From positions 62,001-126,000 of the forward strand of contig NZ_PREV01000027.1 in the NCBI RefSeq assembly GCF_002959965.1: a stretch of 64,000 bases of DNA, given 5' to 3'. The notes under the pieces are model-generated. The model was given only the letters and a program-made list of their open reading frames with translations. It was not told the origin of the DNA and ran no database searches. How positions within the stretch are numbered: position 1 is the stretch's first letter; every line of letters starts with the position of its first letter. The DNA is from Microbulbifer pacificus (lineage in GTDB: Bacteria > Pseudomonadota > Gammaproteobacteria > Pseudomonadales > Cellvibrionaceae). Positions 9,443-17,545 of the stretch are shown here, piece by piece. Made by a program: the position numbers and the translations under genes.

Positions 9443-9524
9443 CGATGTCCGCGTATTCGGTTTTTGCTGCGCCGGAATATTTATCTCAGGTGGCCTGTGG
9501 CCAATCCCTTTATGCGCCGGCGGA

Positions 9525-9565
9525 GAGTCGGATGCCTCGCTGCCGCGCAGAGAGGCATCCGACTC
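9525..9565 (-). promoter_or_regulatory. 5' leader hairpin, candidate NasT (ANTAR) target
   Basis: A perfect 14-bp stem (9525-9538 with 9552-9565) closes a 13-nt loop that can extend by a CTG/CAG mini-stem to a small G/C-rich loop. It begins within a few bases of the predicted sigma-54 transcription start and lies upstream of the leader terminator. ANTAR proteins bind paired hairpins with hexanucleotide loops; the loop here does not clearly show the A1/G4 hexaloop, so the assignment rests mainly on position. Confidence 0.5.
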
Positions 9566-9577
9566 AACTTAATGGAA

Positions 9578-9593
9578 TACAATTTCTGTGCCA
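9578..9593 (-). promoter_or_regulatory. Sigma-54 -24/-12 promoter element for narK
   Basis: Reads TGGCACAGAAATTGTA on the minus strand. It fits TGGCAC-N5-TTGCW with a single change (GT for GC at -12). Predicted start is near 9567, just before the long leader hairpin. Promoter, leader hairpin and terminator in this order mirror the nasF-type leader of Klebsiella (known). NtrC enhancer sites were looked for upstream but none was clear. Confidence 0.7.
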
Positions 9594-9814
9594 CATCCGG
9601 GCACGGAACAGCTCTGGTGCGCGAAAGTGCGGAGTTTTGGGGCGAACCGGAGAGGCAGGGCGTCAGTGACCGCCTGCGGAAATGCGGAATCACGCAGGAG
9701 GCGCACGGTGATGCCCTGCTTTGGGGTGTGTTAAGTATCGAATGCCCGCTGCCTGCACCGGTAGTGGGCGCGGGGACCACATTCCTGAAACATGCCTTGC
9801 CAGGGCATCTGTCG

Positions 9815-10915
9815 TTACGGCGCCTGCTGTCGCTGATTGTGGCGAACGAAATCCAGGGTCTGCTGGTACAGGTCGGCGCGGAATAGTTCGGCTGCGCCGG
9901 TATCCACCGGCGCGATATCGTTACACAGGGCCAGCAGTTCGCGACCCTTTTGTTCCGTGGGGCGACCGTGGTCGCTCTGCGGATGCGCAAACAAATGCCA
10001 GCCGGGATTTGTACTCGCCGCCCGCCCGCAGTGGGTGAACAGTTCATCGTTCAGAGAGGCGGCGATGGCGGCTTCCGGCAGATCGAGATATTCCGGGCGC
10101 GCCAGAATACCTACCGCATCCCGGCGTCGGTCGCGATCGCTCAGCCAGCCGCAGGACTCCAGCAGCGCGGCGCGCAGCGCCAGGTGTGTGGCCGGGTTTG
10201 CTTCGTGCCAGCTGCGGGTAACCGCCAGTACTTTTTCCGGCATGGCGGGCAGCAACGTATTGCAGGGGGTGGCAACAACGCCGATCCCCTCCTGCACCGC
10301 CAGGGTATTCCAGGGTTCACCCACACAGTAACCATCGATATCGCCCCGGCGCAGGTGATCCACCATCTGTTCCGGGGGCAGTACCACGATGCGCACATCC
10401 ACATCGACGTTGATACCCGCCGCAGAAAGCCAGTGACGCAGTTGCAGGGTGTGACTGGCAAAGGGGTAGACGCTGGCGAATGTCAGCGGTTTGCCGCTGC
10501 GGATGTCGATAAAGCATTTGAGCGCCGCGCCGGTGTCGTTCATGGCGGGATCCAGCTGATCGTGGAGTGTCCGCGACAGGGTGATGGCGTTGCCATTACA
10601 GCTCAGGATCAGACCGCTCAGCAGCGCTTCGTCGCAGTGGGGGAGTGTCTGCGGCAGGGTCAATGGCATTGGCGCGAGGATTGAGGCCGCGTCCGCGGCG
10701 CCGCCGATCAGCTTGTCGCGCAAGGTTGCCCAGGATGTTTCCCGTTGCAGCACTACCTTGAGTCCCCAGCGGGCAAACAGGCCCAGCTCCTGCGCCACGA
10801 TGAGCGGTGCGCTGTCGGTCAGGCGCAGGAACAGGAGTTTCAGGTTGGGTTTTTCGACGTGCAGACTGCTCACAGTGGTTCTCTCGCATGTTCTGGCTTT
10901 GATGGATGTGTACAC
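9815..10915 (-). CDS. nasS: Nitrate-sensing periplasmic-binding-like protein, cytoplasmic
   Basis: 366-residue member of the NrtA/CmpA/NasS family. It begins its binding-protein fold with LKLLFLRLTDSAPLIVAQE and continues with RDKLIGGAADAASILAPMP and DIDGYCVGEPWN, all typical of nitrate-binding members. There is no signal peptide or lipobox, which points to the cytoplasmic regulator NasS rather than a transport component, and no ABC permease or ATPase genes are near. In known systems NasS holds NasT until nitrate or nitrite binds. It starts 3 bp after the nasT stop, so the two are translationally linked. Confidence 0.9.
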   Translation of the reverse strand: MYTSIKARTCERTTVSSLHVEKPNLKLLFLRLTDSAPLIVAQELGLFARWGLKVVLQRETSWATLRDKLIGGAADAASILAPMPLTLPQTLPHCDEALLSGLILSCNGNAITLSRTLHDQLDPAMNDTGAALKCFIDIRSGKPLTFASVYPFASHTLQLRHWLSAAGINVDVDVRIVVLPPEQMVDHLRRGDIDGYCVGEPWNTLAVQEGIGVVATPCNTLLPAMPEKVLAVTRSWHEANPATHLALRAALLESCGWLSDRDRRRDAVGILARPEYLDLPEAAIAASLNDELFTHCGRAASTNPGWHLFAHPQSDHGRPTEQKGRELLALCNDIAPVDTGAAELFRADLYQQTLDFVRHNQRQQAP

Positions 10916-10918
10916 AGG

Positions 10919-11509
10919 CTATTTCACTGGCCGCTGCAGATGGATGATGATCTGTTCCGCCACATTGCGCATGGTGGAATTACTGTTCATGGCCAGGGTG
11001 CGCAGCGTCTGGTGCGCGGCCTGCTCACAGATATTCTTGCGTGCCATCAGCAGGCCCTTGGCGCGCTCAATAATCTTGCGCTCGTCCAGCTGTTGCTGGG
11101 TGCGCGCGAGAGACTGGCGCAGGTGCTGGTAGCTGCGGAACTGGGCCATGGCAATCTCGATGGCCGGTGCCACCCGCTCGGCGGACAGGCCATCCACCAT
11201 ATAGGCGCTCACCCCGGCTTCCACCGCGCTACTGATGAAGTCGGCACCGCCGCGCACGGAAAACATGGCCACCGGAGTGGGGTTGTGCTGGTTGATCACC
11301 GCGAGACTTTCGAGAATATCGCGATCGGGAGACTCGATGTCGATCAGGACAATGTCCGGGCGGTGCTTCTCCACCTGGAACAGCAGGCCTTCGGCACTGG
11401 TGAGTTGCGCCAACAGGTTGTAGCCGGCGGCATGAAGCTGCTCGGCCACCATGGCGGCGCGCTCAGGCTGATCGTCGACCAGCAGGATACTGATGGGGGA
11501 TGTCGTCAT
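10919..11509 (-). CDS. nasT: Response-regulator-like ANTAR antiterminator
   Basis: 196 residues. The N-terminal receiver domain (ISILLVDDQPERAAMVAEQL, DIVLIDIESPD) is followed by a coiled stretch and a C-terminal ANTAR RNA-binding domain (ERKIIERAKGLLMARKNI ... AHQTLRTLAMNSN). The usual receiver lysine is replaced (YMVDG), consistent with control by protein partner rather than phosphorylation. Together with NasS it should relieve the terminator in the narK leader when nitrate or nitrite is present. Another intrinsic terminator and a sigma-54-like element lie upstream of nasT itself. Confidence 0.93.
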   Translation of the reverse strand: MTTSPISILLVDDQPERAAMVAEQLHAAGYNLLAQLTSAEGLLFQVEKHRPDIVLIDIESPDRDILESLAVINQHNPTPVAMFSVRGGADFISSAVEAGVSAYMVDGLSAERVAPAIEIAMAQFRSYQHLRQSLARTQQQLDERKIIERAKGLLMARKNICEQAAHQTLRTLAMNSNSTMRNVAEQIIIHLQRPVK

Positions 11510-11515
11510 CGCTCG

Positions 11516-11581
11516 TTAAAACTTCAGTTCGAACAGCAGCTGGAACCTGTCGGTATTGCTGCTGAATTCGTCAGCTTTTAC
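11516..11581 (-). pseudogene. Probable 3' remnant of an outer-membrane porin gene
   Basis: Immediately before nasT on the same strand, the last ~21 codons of an open frame read KADEFSSNTDRFQLLFELKF and then stop. Alternating hydrophobic residues ending in a terminal Phe are the usual last strand of an outer-membrane barrel. The sequence upstream in that frame does not look like a porin. I infer that most of a porin gene (such genes, often of the alginate-export type, occur near nitrate clusters) was deleted. The remnant is short, so chance is not excluded. Confidence 0.45.
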
Positions 11582-11705
11582 CCCGCCTGTATGTTTGGCA
11601 GGTGAATATTTTTGTACGGTGGGAGGCGGCGGTCGCTTTCCACATCGCTGTTCTCCCGCGGCATCGCAGCGGCGGTGTGTCCGTCGTCCGTTTTTCCCTG
11701 GGCAT

Positions 11706-11740
11706 AAAAAAGCCCGGCGGCACAGACTGTGCTGCCGGGC
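11706..11740 (-). terminator. Intrinsic terminator upstream of nasT
   Basis: On the minus strand a 14-bp stem (GCCCGGCAGCACAG with TGTGCCGCCGGGC) and a tiny loop run into six T residues. The core GCACAG/CTGTGC and the trailing TTTTTTATGCC resemble the narK leader terminator at 9401-9442. It lies about 200 bp upstream of nasT and just downstream of a sigma-54-like site. It is either an attenuator for nasST or a leftover leader of the deleted porin gene. Confidence 0.8.
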
Positions 11741-11763
11741 GCCGTTGCCTGTGTCTTCATACA

Positions 11764-11779
11764 ATCAAAAGTCGTACCA
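11764..11779 (-). promoter_or_regulatory. Sigma-54-like -24/-12 element upstream of nasT
   Basis: Reads TGGTACGACTTTTGAT on the minus strand: the -24 GG, the ACG and the -12 TTG keep correct spacing, with T for C at position 4 and A for C at -12. Predicted start near 11753 puts the terminator stem about 12 nt into the RNA. It is weaker than the narK and nirB elements, and its use is inference. Confidence 0.5.
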
Positions 11780-12112
11780 ACTATTCAGTGCCGCGTTACC
11801 TCTCTGGGCGCTGGCTTTGCCCGTCAGCGGAGGCGGTATTTTGCACGCCGAGGGTGCGCGTCGCGGTTGGTGTGCGCGCTTTTGGTGCTCGCGCTGAGGG
11901 GGTGGCGGCACTCACCGCGTGATTTTTCCCAGGGAAATCGGTGCCGATGGTGTGGCACTTCGCTGTCCCAGGGGCTATTAGTTTGTGGGCTCCGGGTGGA
12001 AATACAGGGAAGTGACAGGATCGGAGCTGGCAGCCTGGTCTCGACATGCGGCATTTGTGACGCAAAACGTTCGATTCCTGTGCCATGGCCGCACTACAAA
12101 TCCAGGAACACT
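11780..12112. other. Non-coding region before the molybdenum hydroxylase operon
   Basis: About 330 bp between the nasT control region and the first gene of the plus-strand operon. Open frames run through it (one continuous with the hydroxylase gene) but they lack plausible starts and do not resemble proteins. It should contain the promoter of the hydroxylase operon. I could not pick a convincing -35/-10 pair, RutR-type box or TTGTATACAA site here. Confidence 0.6.
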
Positions 12113-14926
12113 ATGGAAGGATTCAACCCCGACCGGCGCAACTTCATCAAGCTATGCACCGTGGCAGGCATTACGATATTTGCGGCGCCGGCGTTGTGGC
12201 AGATGGGGAATGCCCGGCCGTCTGAACTGGGGCGCGATGGGCTGAGCTGGCGGGGCAGTGGTCCGGAACCCGCATTTCGTACCGATGGCGTAGCCAAGGT
12301 GACTGGCCAGAAAATATTTGGCCGGGACTTTCGCGCCCGCGATATGCCAGGCTGGAAGCAGCAACAGCACTACGCATTTGTGCTGCGCTGCAATCGGGTA
12401 GAGCGGCAGTTCAATGGTGTTGACTGGAGCCAGATACCTGCAGACGCACAACCCTACGCGAAAATCACGGCAGAGACCCTGGCGGATAAAAAACTGAAGT
12501 TGCCCGCGTTCTACGGCGAGGCAATGCTGTTGTCCGCCGGCGCGTCACCACTCTATTACGGCCATGCGGTAGCGATACTCTTATTCGATGATTTTGAGAA
12601 ATACGCCACCGCCAAACAGGCACTCCAGTTTAACGATCAGGTGATTCGCTACGGCGAGCAAACACCGCCAGTGGTGAGAGACCCTTACGCCAGCTGGCGT
12701 ATCATCCGTGTAGAGGGAGCGCAGGGGCCGGAGGGCGAAGATCTCTACTCGCCAATGCAGGACGGTCTGTTTTTTCCCATCTACCGCGATCATAAGCCGG
12801 AGTGGCCCAGGGGCGCGAACCTGTCGGGGAATGTCAGCGAGCGCGGTATGTACTACGCGCAGCAGATTCACGATCAAACCCGGCGTGAAACCGAATCCGG
12901 CAACTGGCACCTTGTGCGTGGTGAGTACCGGACCCAGATCATTGACCCGATGATGATGGAGCCGGAGGCGGCGAACGTCTGGCTCGACGGTGAACAGCAA
13001 ACCCTGCATCTGGTTATCACCAGTCAATCGCCGCAGGATTTCCAGGAATTGGCGGCGCATATGGTTGCGGAGAGCGCATTCGCCACAAAAATCAAGAATA
13101 TCGTGGTGCACTCCGCGGTCGTAGGCGGCGGCTTCGGCGCCAAAGACCATTCGATTTTTCCCTACTACGGCTTGGTCGCCGGGCTTTTCGGTTCCGCGCC
13201 GGTGCGGCTGGCAAATAACCGTTTCGAGCAATTCCAGGCGGGTCTGAAGCGTCATCCTTTCCACATGCGCAATACCCTGGCGATCGATAAAAAGACGGGA
13301 AAGTTTCAGTCCCTGATTGCCGAGATGCAGGTGGATGGCGGTGGTCGGCAAAATTTCAGCGCGTCGGTTTCCATGGTGGGCGCCAGTGCGATCCAGAGTA
13401 TCTATTATCTGCCTCGCAACGATATTTCCGCGGTCGCCAATCAATCCATGAACGTGGATTCCGGCTCCATGCGTGGTTACGGCACGCTGCAGACCATGAC
13501 GGCCATGGAGATGATGGTAAATCAGGCCGCGGAAGAGCTTGGAATTGACCCCATCGAATTGCGATTGCGCAATGCCTTCCAGAACGGTTGGCGCAATACC
13601 CAGGGGGCAGTACCCAAGGTGGACCTGCGCTACCGGGAGCTTCTGGAGCGTGCCCGAGAGCACGCGATGTGGCGCGAGCGAGTCCAGCGTAAACAACGCT
13701 TCGAGCAGGAGAATCCCGGCTACCTGTTCGGCACTGGCTACGCCATCGCCACCAAGGATTACGGTACCGGCGCCGCAGCCCCGAGCGCGGCGGTTCAGTT
13801 TGATGCCGCGGGCCGGCTGTCGATGGCCGTTGAGTTCATGGAGATGGGCACCGGTATCGGCACGGCCCAGTCCCTTTTGCTGGAAAACATTCTCGGCAGC
13901 GCGGCGGATCACTGTACGGTGGGGGAGGTGGACGCCTGGCACGCGCTGCGGCAGTTCCAGACCGAAAGCCCCTATACCATGAGCCAGCAGCATCAGGATC
14001 AGATGTCTGCCGATCCCCTGTGGACGCCGGTAACCGCCATGGCGAGCGCCGCGTCCATGTCCGCCTATTTCCAGAGCCATGTAACACTGCAAGCGGCTGA
14101 AATACTGTTTCAGCAAGGACTGTTACCCGCGGCCCGGCGGCTGTGGAAAAGAGATGAGCTGGACGGCGCGTCTGCGCAATGGCGCGACGGCAAGCTTCAC
14201 TACGGGGACTTACCGCCCCTGACACTGGCGCAATTGGCGGCGGAAGCCCACCGCGATGGCGGTGTCACCGGGGTGATGGTGCACGGCTTCAATCGCTGGG
14301 AGTGGACCGAGGCGGATTTCGAACTGGATGGGCGCCAGTGGACCTGGAGTATCGATGGCCTCGCGTTGCGTCGCGGGGGCAGTGCAGAGACGGTTCGCGG
14401 CGACGAATACCAGATCGAGAAGCGCTCTGCGGTGCGCTACCCGAGTACCGCGCTGAACAATGCCATGGTGACCTACTACGCGCCGACCGCGGCGCTGGTG
14501 GAAGTGGCCGTGAATTCGGGCACCGGCGAAGTCCGTATTCACGGGCTGCAGAACTATATGGACTGCGGTCGCACGATCGTACGTCCATTGGTAGAGGGGC
14601 AGATTGAAGGCGGCGTGGCCATGGGGATTGGCCACGCGCTATACGAATACCTGCCACCCCTTGCAGAGGGCGCCGGCAACGGCACCTGGAATTTGAATCG
14701 CTATCAGGTACCCCTCGCAAAACATGTGCCGGTGTGGAATCAACAGCACGAAATTCTGCCGCCCGCAACGGAAAAAGACCCGCACAAGGGAATTGCCGAA
14801 GTGGTGATGATTCCCATTGTGGCTGCTCTGGCGGAAGCGATTTACCAGGCCACGGGCAAGCGATTCAACGAAGTTCCCATCACGCCGGAAAAACTGCGCC
14901 GCGCGCTTAATCCCCAGGTACTGTGA
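12113..14926 (+). CDS. Tat-exported molybdenum hydroxylase, large (molybdopterin-binding) subunit
   Basis: 937-residue xanthine dehydrogenase/aldehyde oxidase-family large subunit. I place the start at 12113 because the sequence then opens with a twin-arginine signal (DRRNFIKLCTVAG plus a hydrophobic stretch) after an AGGAA-like ribosome site. Earlier in-frame codons only add low-quality sequence. Cofactor motifs: VVGGGFGAKDHS, the active-site Arg loop SGSMRGYGTLQTM, MEMGTGIGTAQS, and KGIAEVVMIP, whose Glu fits the catalytic base of the family. The Tat signal, single-chain large subunit, separate [2Fe-2S] partner and cytochrome c resemble isoquinoline 1-oxidoreductase or periplasmic aldehyde oxidoreductases. 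The substrate is unknown. A purine or other N-heterocycle is suggested by the Tsx channel in the same operon. Confidence 0.88.
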   Translation: MEGFNPDRRNFIKLCTVAGITIFAAPALWQMGNARPSELGRDGLSWRGSGPEPAFRTDGVAKVTGQKIFGRDFRARDMPGWKQQQHYAFVLRCNRVERQFNGVDWSQIPADAQPYAKITAETLADKKLKLPAFYGEAMLLSAGASPLYYGHAVAILLFDDFEKYATAKQALQFNDQVIRYGEQTPPVVRDPYASWRIIRVEGAQGPEGEDLYSPMQDGLFFPIYRDHKPEWPRGANLSGNVSERGMYYAQQIHDQTRRETESGNWHLVRGEYRTQIIDPMMMEPEAANVWLDGEQQTLHLVITSQSPQDFQELAAHMVAESAFATKIKNIVVHSAVVGGGFGAKDHSIFPYYGLVAGLFGSAPVRLANNRFEQFQAGLKRHPFHMRNTLAIDKKTGKFQSLIAEMQVDGGGRQNFSASVSMVGASAIQSIYYLPRNDISAVANQSMNVDSGSMRGYGTLQTMTAMEMMVNQAAEELGIDPIELRLRNAFQNGWRNTQGAVPKVDLRYRELLERAREHAMWRERVQRKQRFEQENPGYLFGTGYAIATKDYGTGAAAPSAAVQFDAAGRLSMAVEFMEMGTGIGTAQSLLLENILGSAADHCTVGEVDAWHALRQFQTESPYTMSQQHQDQMSADPLWTPVTAMASAASMSAYFQSHVTLQAAEILFQQGLLPAARRLWKRDELDGASAQWRDGKLHYGDLPPLTLAQLAAEAHRDGGVTGVMVHGFNRWEWTEADFELDGRQWTWSIDGLALRRGGSAETVRGDEYQIEKRSAVRYPSTALNNAMVTYYAPTAALVEVAVNSGTGEVRIHGLQNYMDCGRTIVRPLVEGQIEGGVAMGIGHALYEYLPPLAEGAGNGTWNLNRYQVPLAKHVPVWNQQHEILPPATEKDPHKGIAEVVMIPIVAALAEAIYQATGKRFNEVPITPEKLRRALNPQVL

Positions 14927-14939
14927 GGAGACGAATCCA

Positions 14940-15485
14940 ATGGCGAAGATTCCGGTGTCCATGGTGGTAAACGGAGAGAAAATCGGCCCGCTTGAGGTGG
15001 AGGAATATACCTCGCTGCTGGATTTCCTCCAGGAGTACCTGAACCTGACGGGGACCAAACTGGGCTGCGGTATTGGCGTGTGCCGTGCCTGCACGATTCT
15101 GGTCGAGCGTGAAGACGGTTCCCGGGAACCGGTGCGCAGCTGTATCAATAACGTGGGCCGGTTTAACGGTACATCCGTTACTACCGTGGAAGGGCAGGCC
15201 GAGCGCAACAGCGACGGCGAGATTGTAGCGCTGTCGCCGATACAGCAGGCATTTCTGCGCAATTTTTCATTTCAATGTGGCTGGTGTACCTCGGGCTTCG
15301 TCAATGCCGCCACCGCGCTGATCGACCGCCTCCGGCGTGAGCCGGTATCGGCGAACGCCATCGAGGGCGTGATTGACGAAGCGCTGGGGGAGCATATCTG
15401 TCGCTGCACGGGTTATGTACGTTACTTTCGCGCCGTCCGGGAGGTAATCGAGTCGACCCCGGGGCTATTAAAGGAAGCAGAATAA
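14940..15485 (+). CDS. [2Fe-2S] subunit of the molybdenum hydroxylase
   Basis: 181-residue small subunit with two [2Fe-2S] centres. The N-terminal plant-type ferredoxin motif is CGIGVCRACTILVE with a fourth Cys in VRSCINN. The C-terminal helical domain carries CGWCTSGFVNAATAL and HICRCTGY. It passes electrons from the Mo site to the next carrier, here the cytochrome c encoded directly after. The start at 14940 follows a GAGGAG ribosome site 13 bp after the large-subunit stop. It has no signal peptide of its own, so it presumably rides out with the Tat-signal-bearing large subunit, as known for related enzymes. Confidence 0.92.
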   Translation: MAKIPVSMVVNGEKIGPLEVEEYTSLLDFLQEYLNLTGTKLGCGIGVCRACTILVEREDGSREPVRSCINNVGRFNGTSVTTVEGQAERNSDGEIVALSPIQQAFLRNFSFQCGWCTSGFVNAATALIDRLRREPVSANAIEGVIDEALGEHICRCTGYVRYFRAVREVIESTPGLLKEAE

Positions 15486-16730
15486 ATGGGTAAGTTTATT
15501 TTCGCTTTTCTTTTGCTGCTGACAGGCGCCCACGCGGCGGCGCAGCAGCCGGCGCCAGTGAAACCGTCCGCAGCGGAAAAAGGCCGCTACCTGGCTGCCG
15601 CCGGCGACTGTGTCGCCTGTCATACGGCGACCAATGGTCGCCCATATATTGGCGGCAGGCCTTTTCATACGCCGTTTGGCATTCTCTACTCCACCAATAT
15701 CACGCCGGACAAAAAAACCGGAATCGGCAACTACACCCTGGAGGATTTTACGGCGGCCATGCGTCGAGGAAAGGGAACCCACGGCAATCTCTATCCGGCC
15801 ATGCCCTATACGTCTTACTACCTGATCCCCGATGAGGATATTGCATCGCTGTATGGTTATTTCATGCAATTGCCGCCGGTGGAATACGTCCCCCCTGAGA
15901 ATGATCTGTTTTTTCCGGCCAACCTGAGATTTGGCCTGGGCTTCTGGAACTGGATTTTCTTTGACAAAGCGCCACTCCCGCCGCCTGAAGGCAAAAGCCC
16001 GGAGTGGCAGCGTGGCAATTACCTGGTCAATGCGCTGGGTCACTGCGGGGAGTGCCACACGCCGCGCAATTTCGCATTTGCGATGAAAAGTGATGAAAAA
16101 TTTGCTGGCAACATACTCGAGGGATGGGATGCGGTAGATATACGGCCCGCGTCACTGCGTCGTCAGGGGTGGAACAGTGAGCAGCTGCGCTTGCTGTTTA
16201 CGACTGGCGCCAGCGAGCGCGGTACCGCCGTCGGGGAGATGTTCAGCGTAGTGAAACACAGCCTGAGTCATCTTTCCGAAAGCGACGTTAACGCGATCAT
16301 TACCTATCTGCTGGATGACAGCGAGAACACGAGCGAAACTATCGGTAACCCACAAGTCGCTGCGGAGCAGTTCAAACAGGGGCGCGCGGACTTTGTTGCC
16401 TATTGTGCGGCCTGCCACGGCCGCGAAGGTCGTGGGATAACACTTTCTTTCGCGCCGCCCATGGATCGCAATGCCGCAGTTCGCGGAGAAAACCCCTACA
16501 ACACGATTGCCGTCATTCTGCGCGGATTGCCGGCCCAGCGTATGGACCGCACCAATGCCCGTGCCGGTATGCCCGGGTTCCATCGCGAACTGGATGATAC
16601 CCGAGTGGCCGGTCTGGTGAATTTTATGCGCGCCGCTTGGGGAAGTGCCGAGAAACCGGTGACGCGGGAAGACGTGGCGGAAATACGTCGCCAGTTGCGG
16701 GAACACGATTATCTGGATGCGATGGAATGA
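15486..16730 (+). CDS. Three-haem cytochrome c, electron acceptor of the hydroxylase
   Basis: 414 residues with an N-terminal signal peptide (hydrophobic core to GAHAAAQ) and three CxxCH haem sites: CVACH, CGECH and CAACH. Length and architecture match the cytochrome subunits of membrane-bound alcohol, gluconate and nicotinate dehydrogenases. The start abuts the previous stop codon, which argues for one transcript with the [2Fe-2S] and large subunits. The cluster therefore encodes a periplasmic enzyme that feeds the respiratory chain instead of NAD+ or O2. Why the operon has no FAD subunit is explained by this cytochrome route (family knowledge plus inference). Confidence 0.93.
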   Translation: MGKFIFAFLLLLTGAHAAAQQPAPVKPSAAEKGRYLAAAGDCVACHTATNGRPYIGGRPFHTPFGILYSTNITPDKKTGIGNYTLEDFTAAMRRGKGTHGNLYPAMPYTSYYLIPDEDIASLYGYFMQLPPVEYVPPENDLFFPANLRFGLGFWNWIFFDKAPLPPPEGKSPEWQRGNYLVNALGHCGECHTPRNFAFAMKSDEKFAGNILEGWDAVDIRPASLRRQGWNSEQLRLLFTTGASERGTAVGEMFSVVKHSLSHLSESDVNAIITYLLDDSENTSETIGNPQVAAEQFKQGRADFVAYCAACHGREGRGITLSFAPPMDRNAAVRGENPYNTIAVILRGLPAQRMDRTNARAGMPGFHRELDDTRVAGLVNFMRAAWGSAEKPVTREDVAEIRRQLREHDYLDAME

Positions 16731-17509
16731 ACAGATACCGCCGGTTTTTTCGGCTCTCTACCTTGCTCCTGGCAACGGGCTGCCTGCTGCCCGCTGAGGC
16801 CGCGGAATGGTCGGCAACGGAAGCCCAGTTGCAGTATGGCCGGCTGGATAATCCATTTGCCGGAGGCTCCACGGATACCACCATTCTTACCCTTCAGCAT
16901 GCGAGTGGCTGGAAGTACGGGGACAATTTTTTCTTCGTGGATTTTATCAACGATGGCGTGCGCGATGGCTACAACGATACGGATGTGTACGCCGAGTGGT
17001 ATCCAAGCTTCAGTCTGGGGAAAATCACCCGGTGTGACCTGAGTTTTGGGCCGGTGAAAGATTTCGGCCTGGTGGCCGGATTCAACTACTCCGCGGATGC
17101 CAACGTGGAAAAATTCCTGCCGGGTATTCGTATTGCCTGGGCAGTACCTGGAGACGCGTTCCTGAATACGGATATTACGGGTTACCAGGATATCGGCTAC
17201 GGCGATGGCGCGCCGAAAGAAGGTGACAGCTATATGATCGACTTCAATGGCGCCTTTCCGTTCAGTATCGGCAATCAGGATTTCAGTATCGAGGGGCACA
17301 TTGAATATATCCATAACCGCACCAGTGAATTCGGTGATGTAAAAAACTGGGTGCTGGCACAGCCCCAGTTTCGCTGGGACCTGGGAAAGGCCCTGTTCAA
17401 GAGCCCCAAACAACTGTTCATTGGCATCGAGTACCAGTACTGGCGCAATAAACTGGGAAACGAAACCGATGAAAGTGCCGTGCAGGCGTTGGTGGTATGG
17501 CGTTTCTGA
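16727..17509 (+). CDS. Tsx-like outer-membrane channel protein (first copy)
   Basis: 260 residues with a signal peptide (TLLLATGCLLPAEAA) and an amphipathic beta-strand pattern ending in VQALVVWRF, a barrel C-terminus. Motifs such as DNFFFVDFINDG, LSFGPVKDFGLVAG and GIEYQYWRNKLG match the nucleoside-specific Tsx family. The ATG overlaps the cytochrome stop by 4 bp (ATGA), so it belongs to the hydroxylase operon. It should let a small substrate through the outer membrane. A clear paralogue lies at 56296-57066 next to the purine permease. Confidence 0.85.
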   Translation: MNRYRRFFRLSTLLLATGCLLPAEAAEWSATEAQLQYGRLDNPFAGGSTDTTILTLQHASGWKYGDNFFFVDFINDGVRDGYNDTDVYAEWYPSFSLGKITRCDLSFGPVKDFGLVAGFNYSADANVEKFLPGIRIAWAVPGDAFLNTDITGYQDIGYGDGAPKEGDSYMIDFNGAFPFSIGNQDFSIEGHIEYIHNRTSEFGDVKNWVLAQPQFRWDLGKALFKSPKQLFIGIEYQYWRNKLGNETDESAVQALVVWRF

Positions 17510-17545
17510 TTCGTGGCCTGTCGCTGGCCGGGTCGTAGCGTGAGT

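Larger units (their letters stand above)
9325..9814 (-). other. narK leader and control region, no gene
   Basis: This 490-bp non-coding stretch lies between nasS and narK. On the minus strand it contains, in order, a sigma-54-type element, a long perfect hairpin at the predicted RNA 5' end, a shorter possible hairpin (TGGCC/GGCCA arms around 9488-9500), an intrinsic terminator, and then about 75 nt to the narK ATG. The whole layout matches a nitrate-responsive attenuator leader. No open frame in it looks like a gene. Confidence 0.75.

Noticed and set aside
9721..9814. NtrC enhancer (GCACC-N5-GGTGC) upstream of the narK sigma-54 site
   Set aside because: GCGCC...GGTGC is present but with the wrong spacing (7 instead of 5), so I do not call it.
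11729..12112. 128-codon N-terminal extension of the hydroxylase large subunit
   Set aside because: The sequence is low quality and would bury the Tat signal; the ATG at 12113 with AGGAA upstream is the natural start.
12581..14116. 511-codon minus-strand frame inside the molybdenum hydroxylase gene
   Set aside because: Antisense shadow; the plus strand has clear cofactor-binding motifs and a Tat signal.
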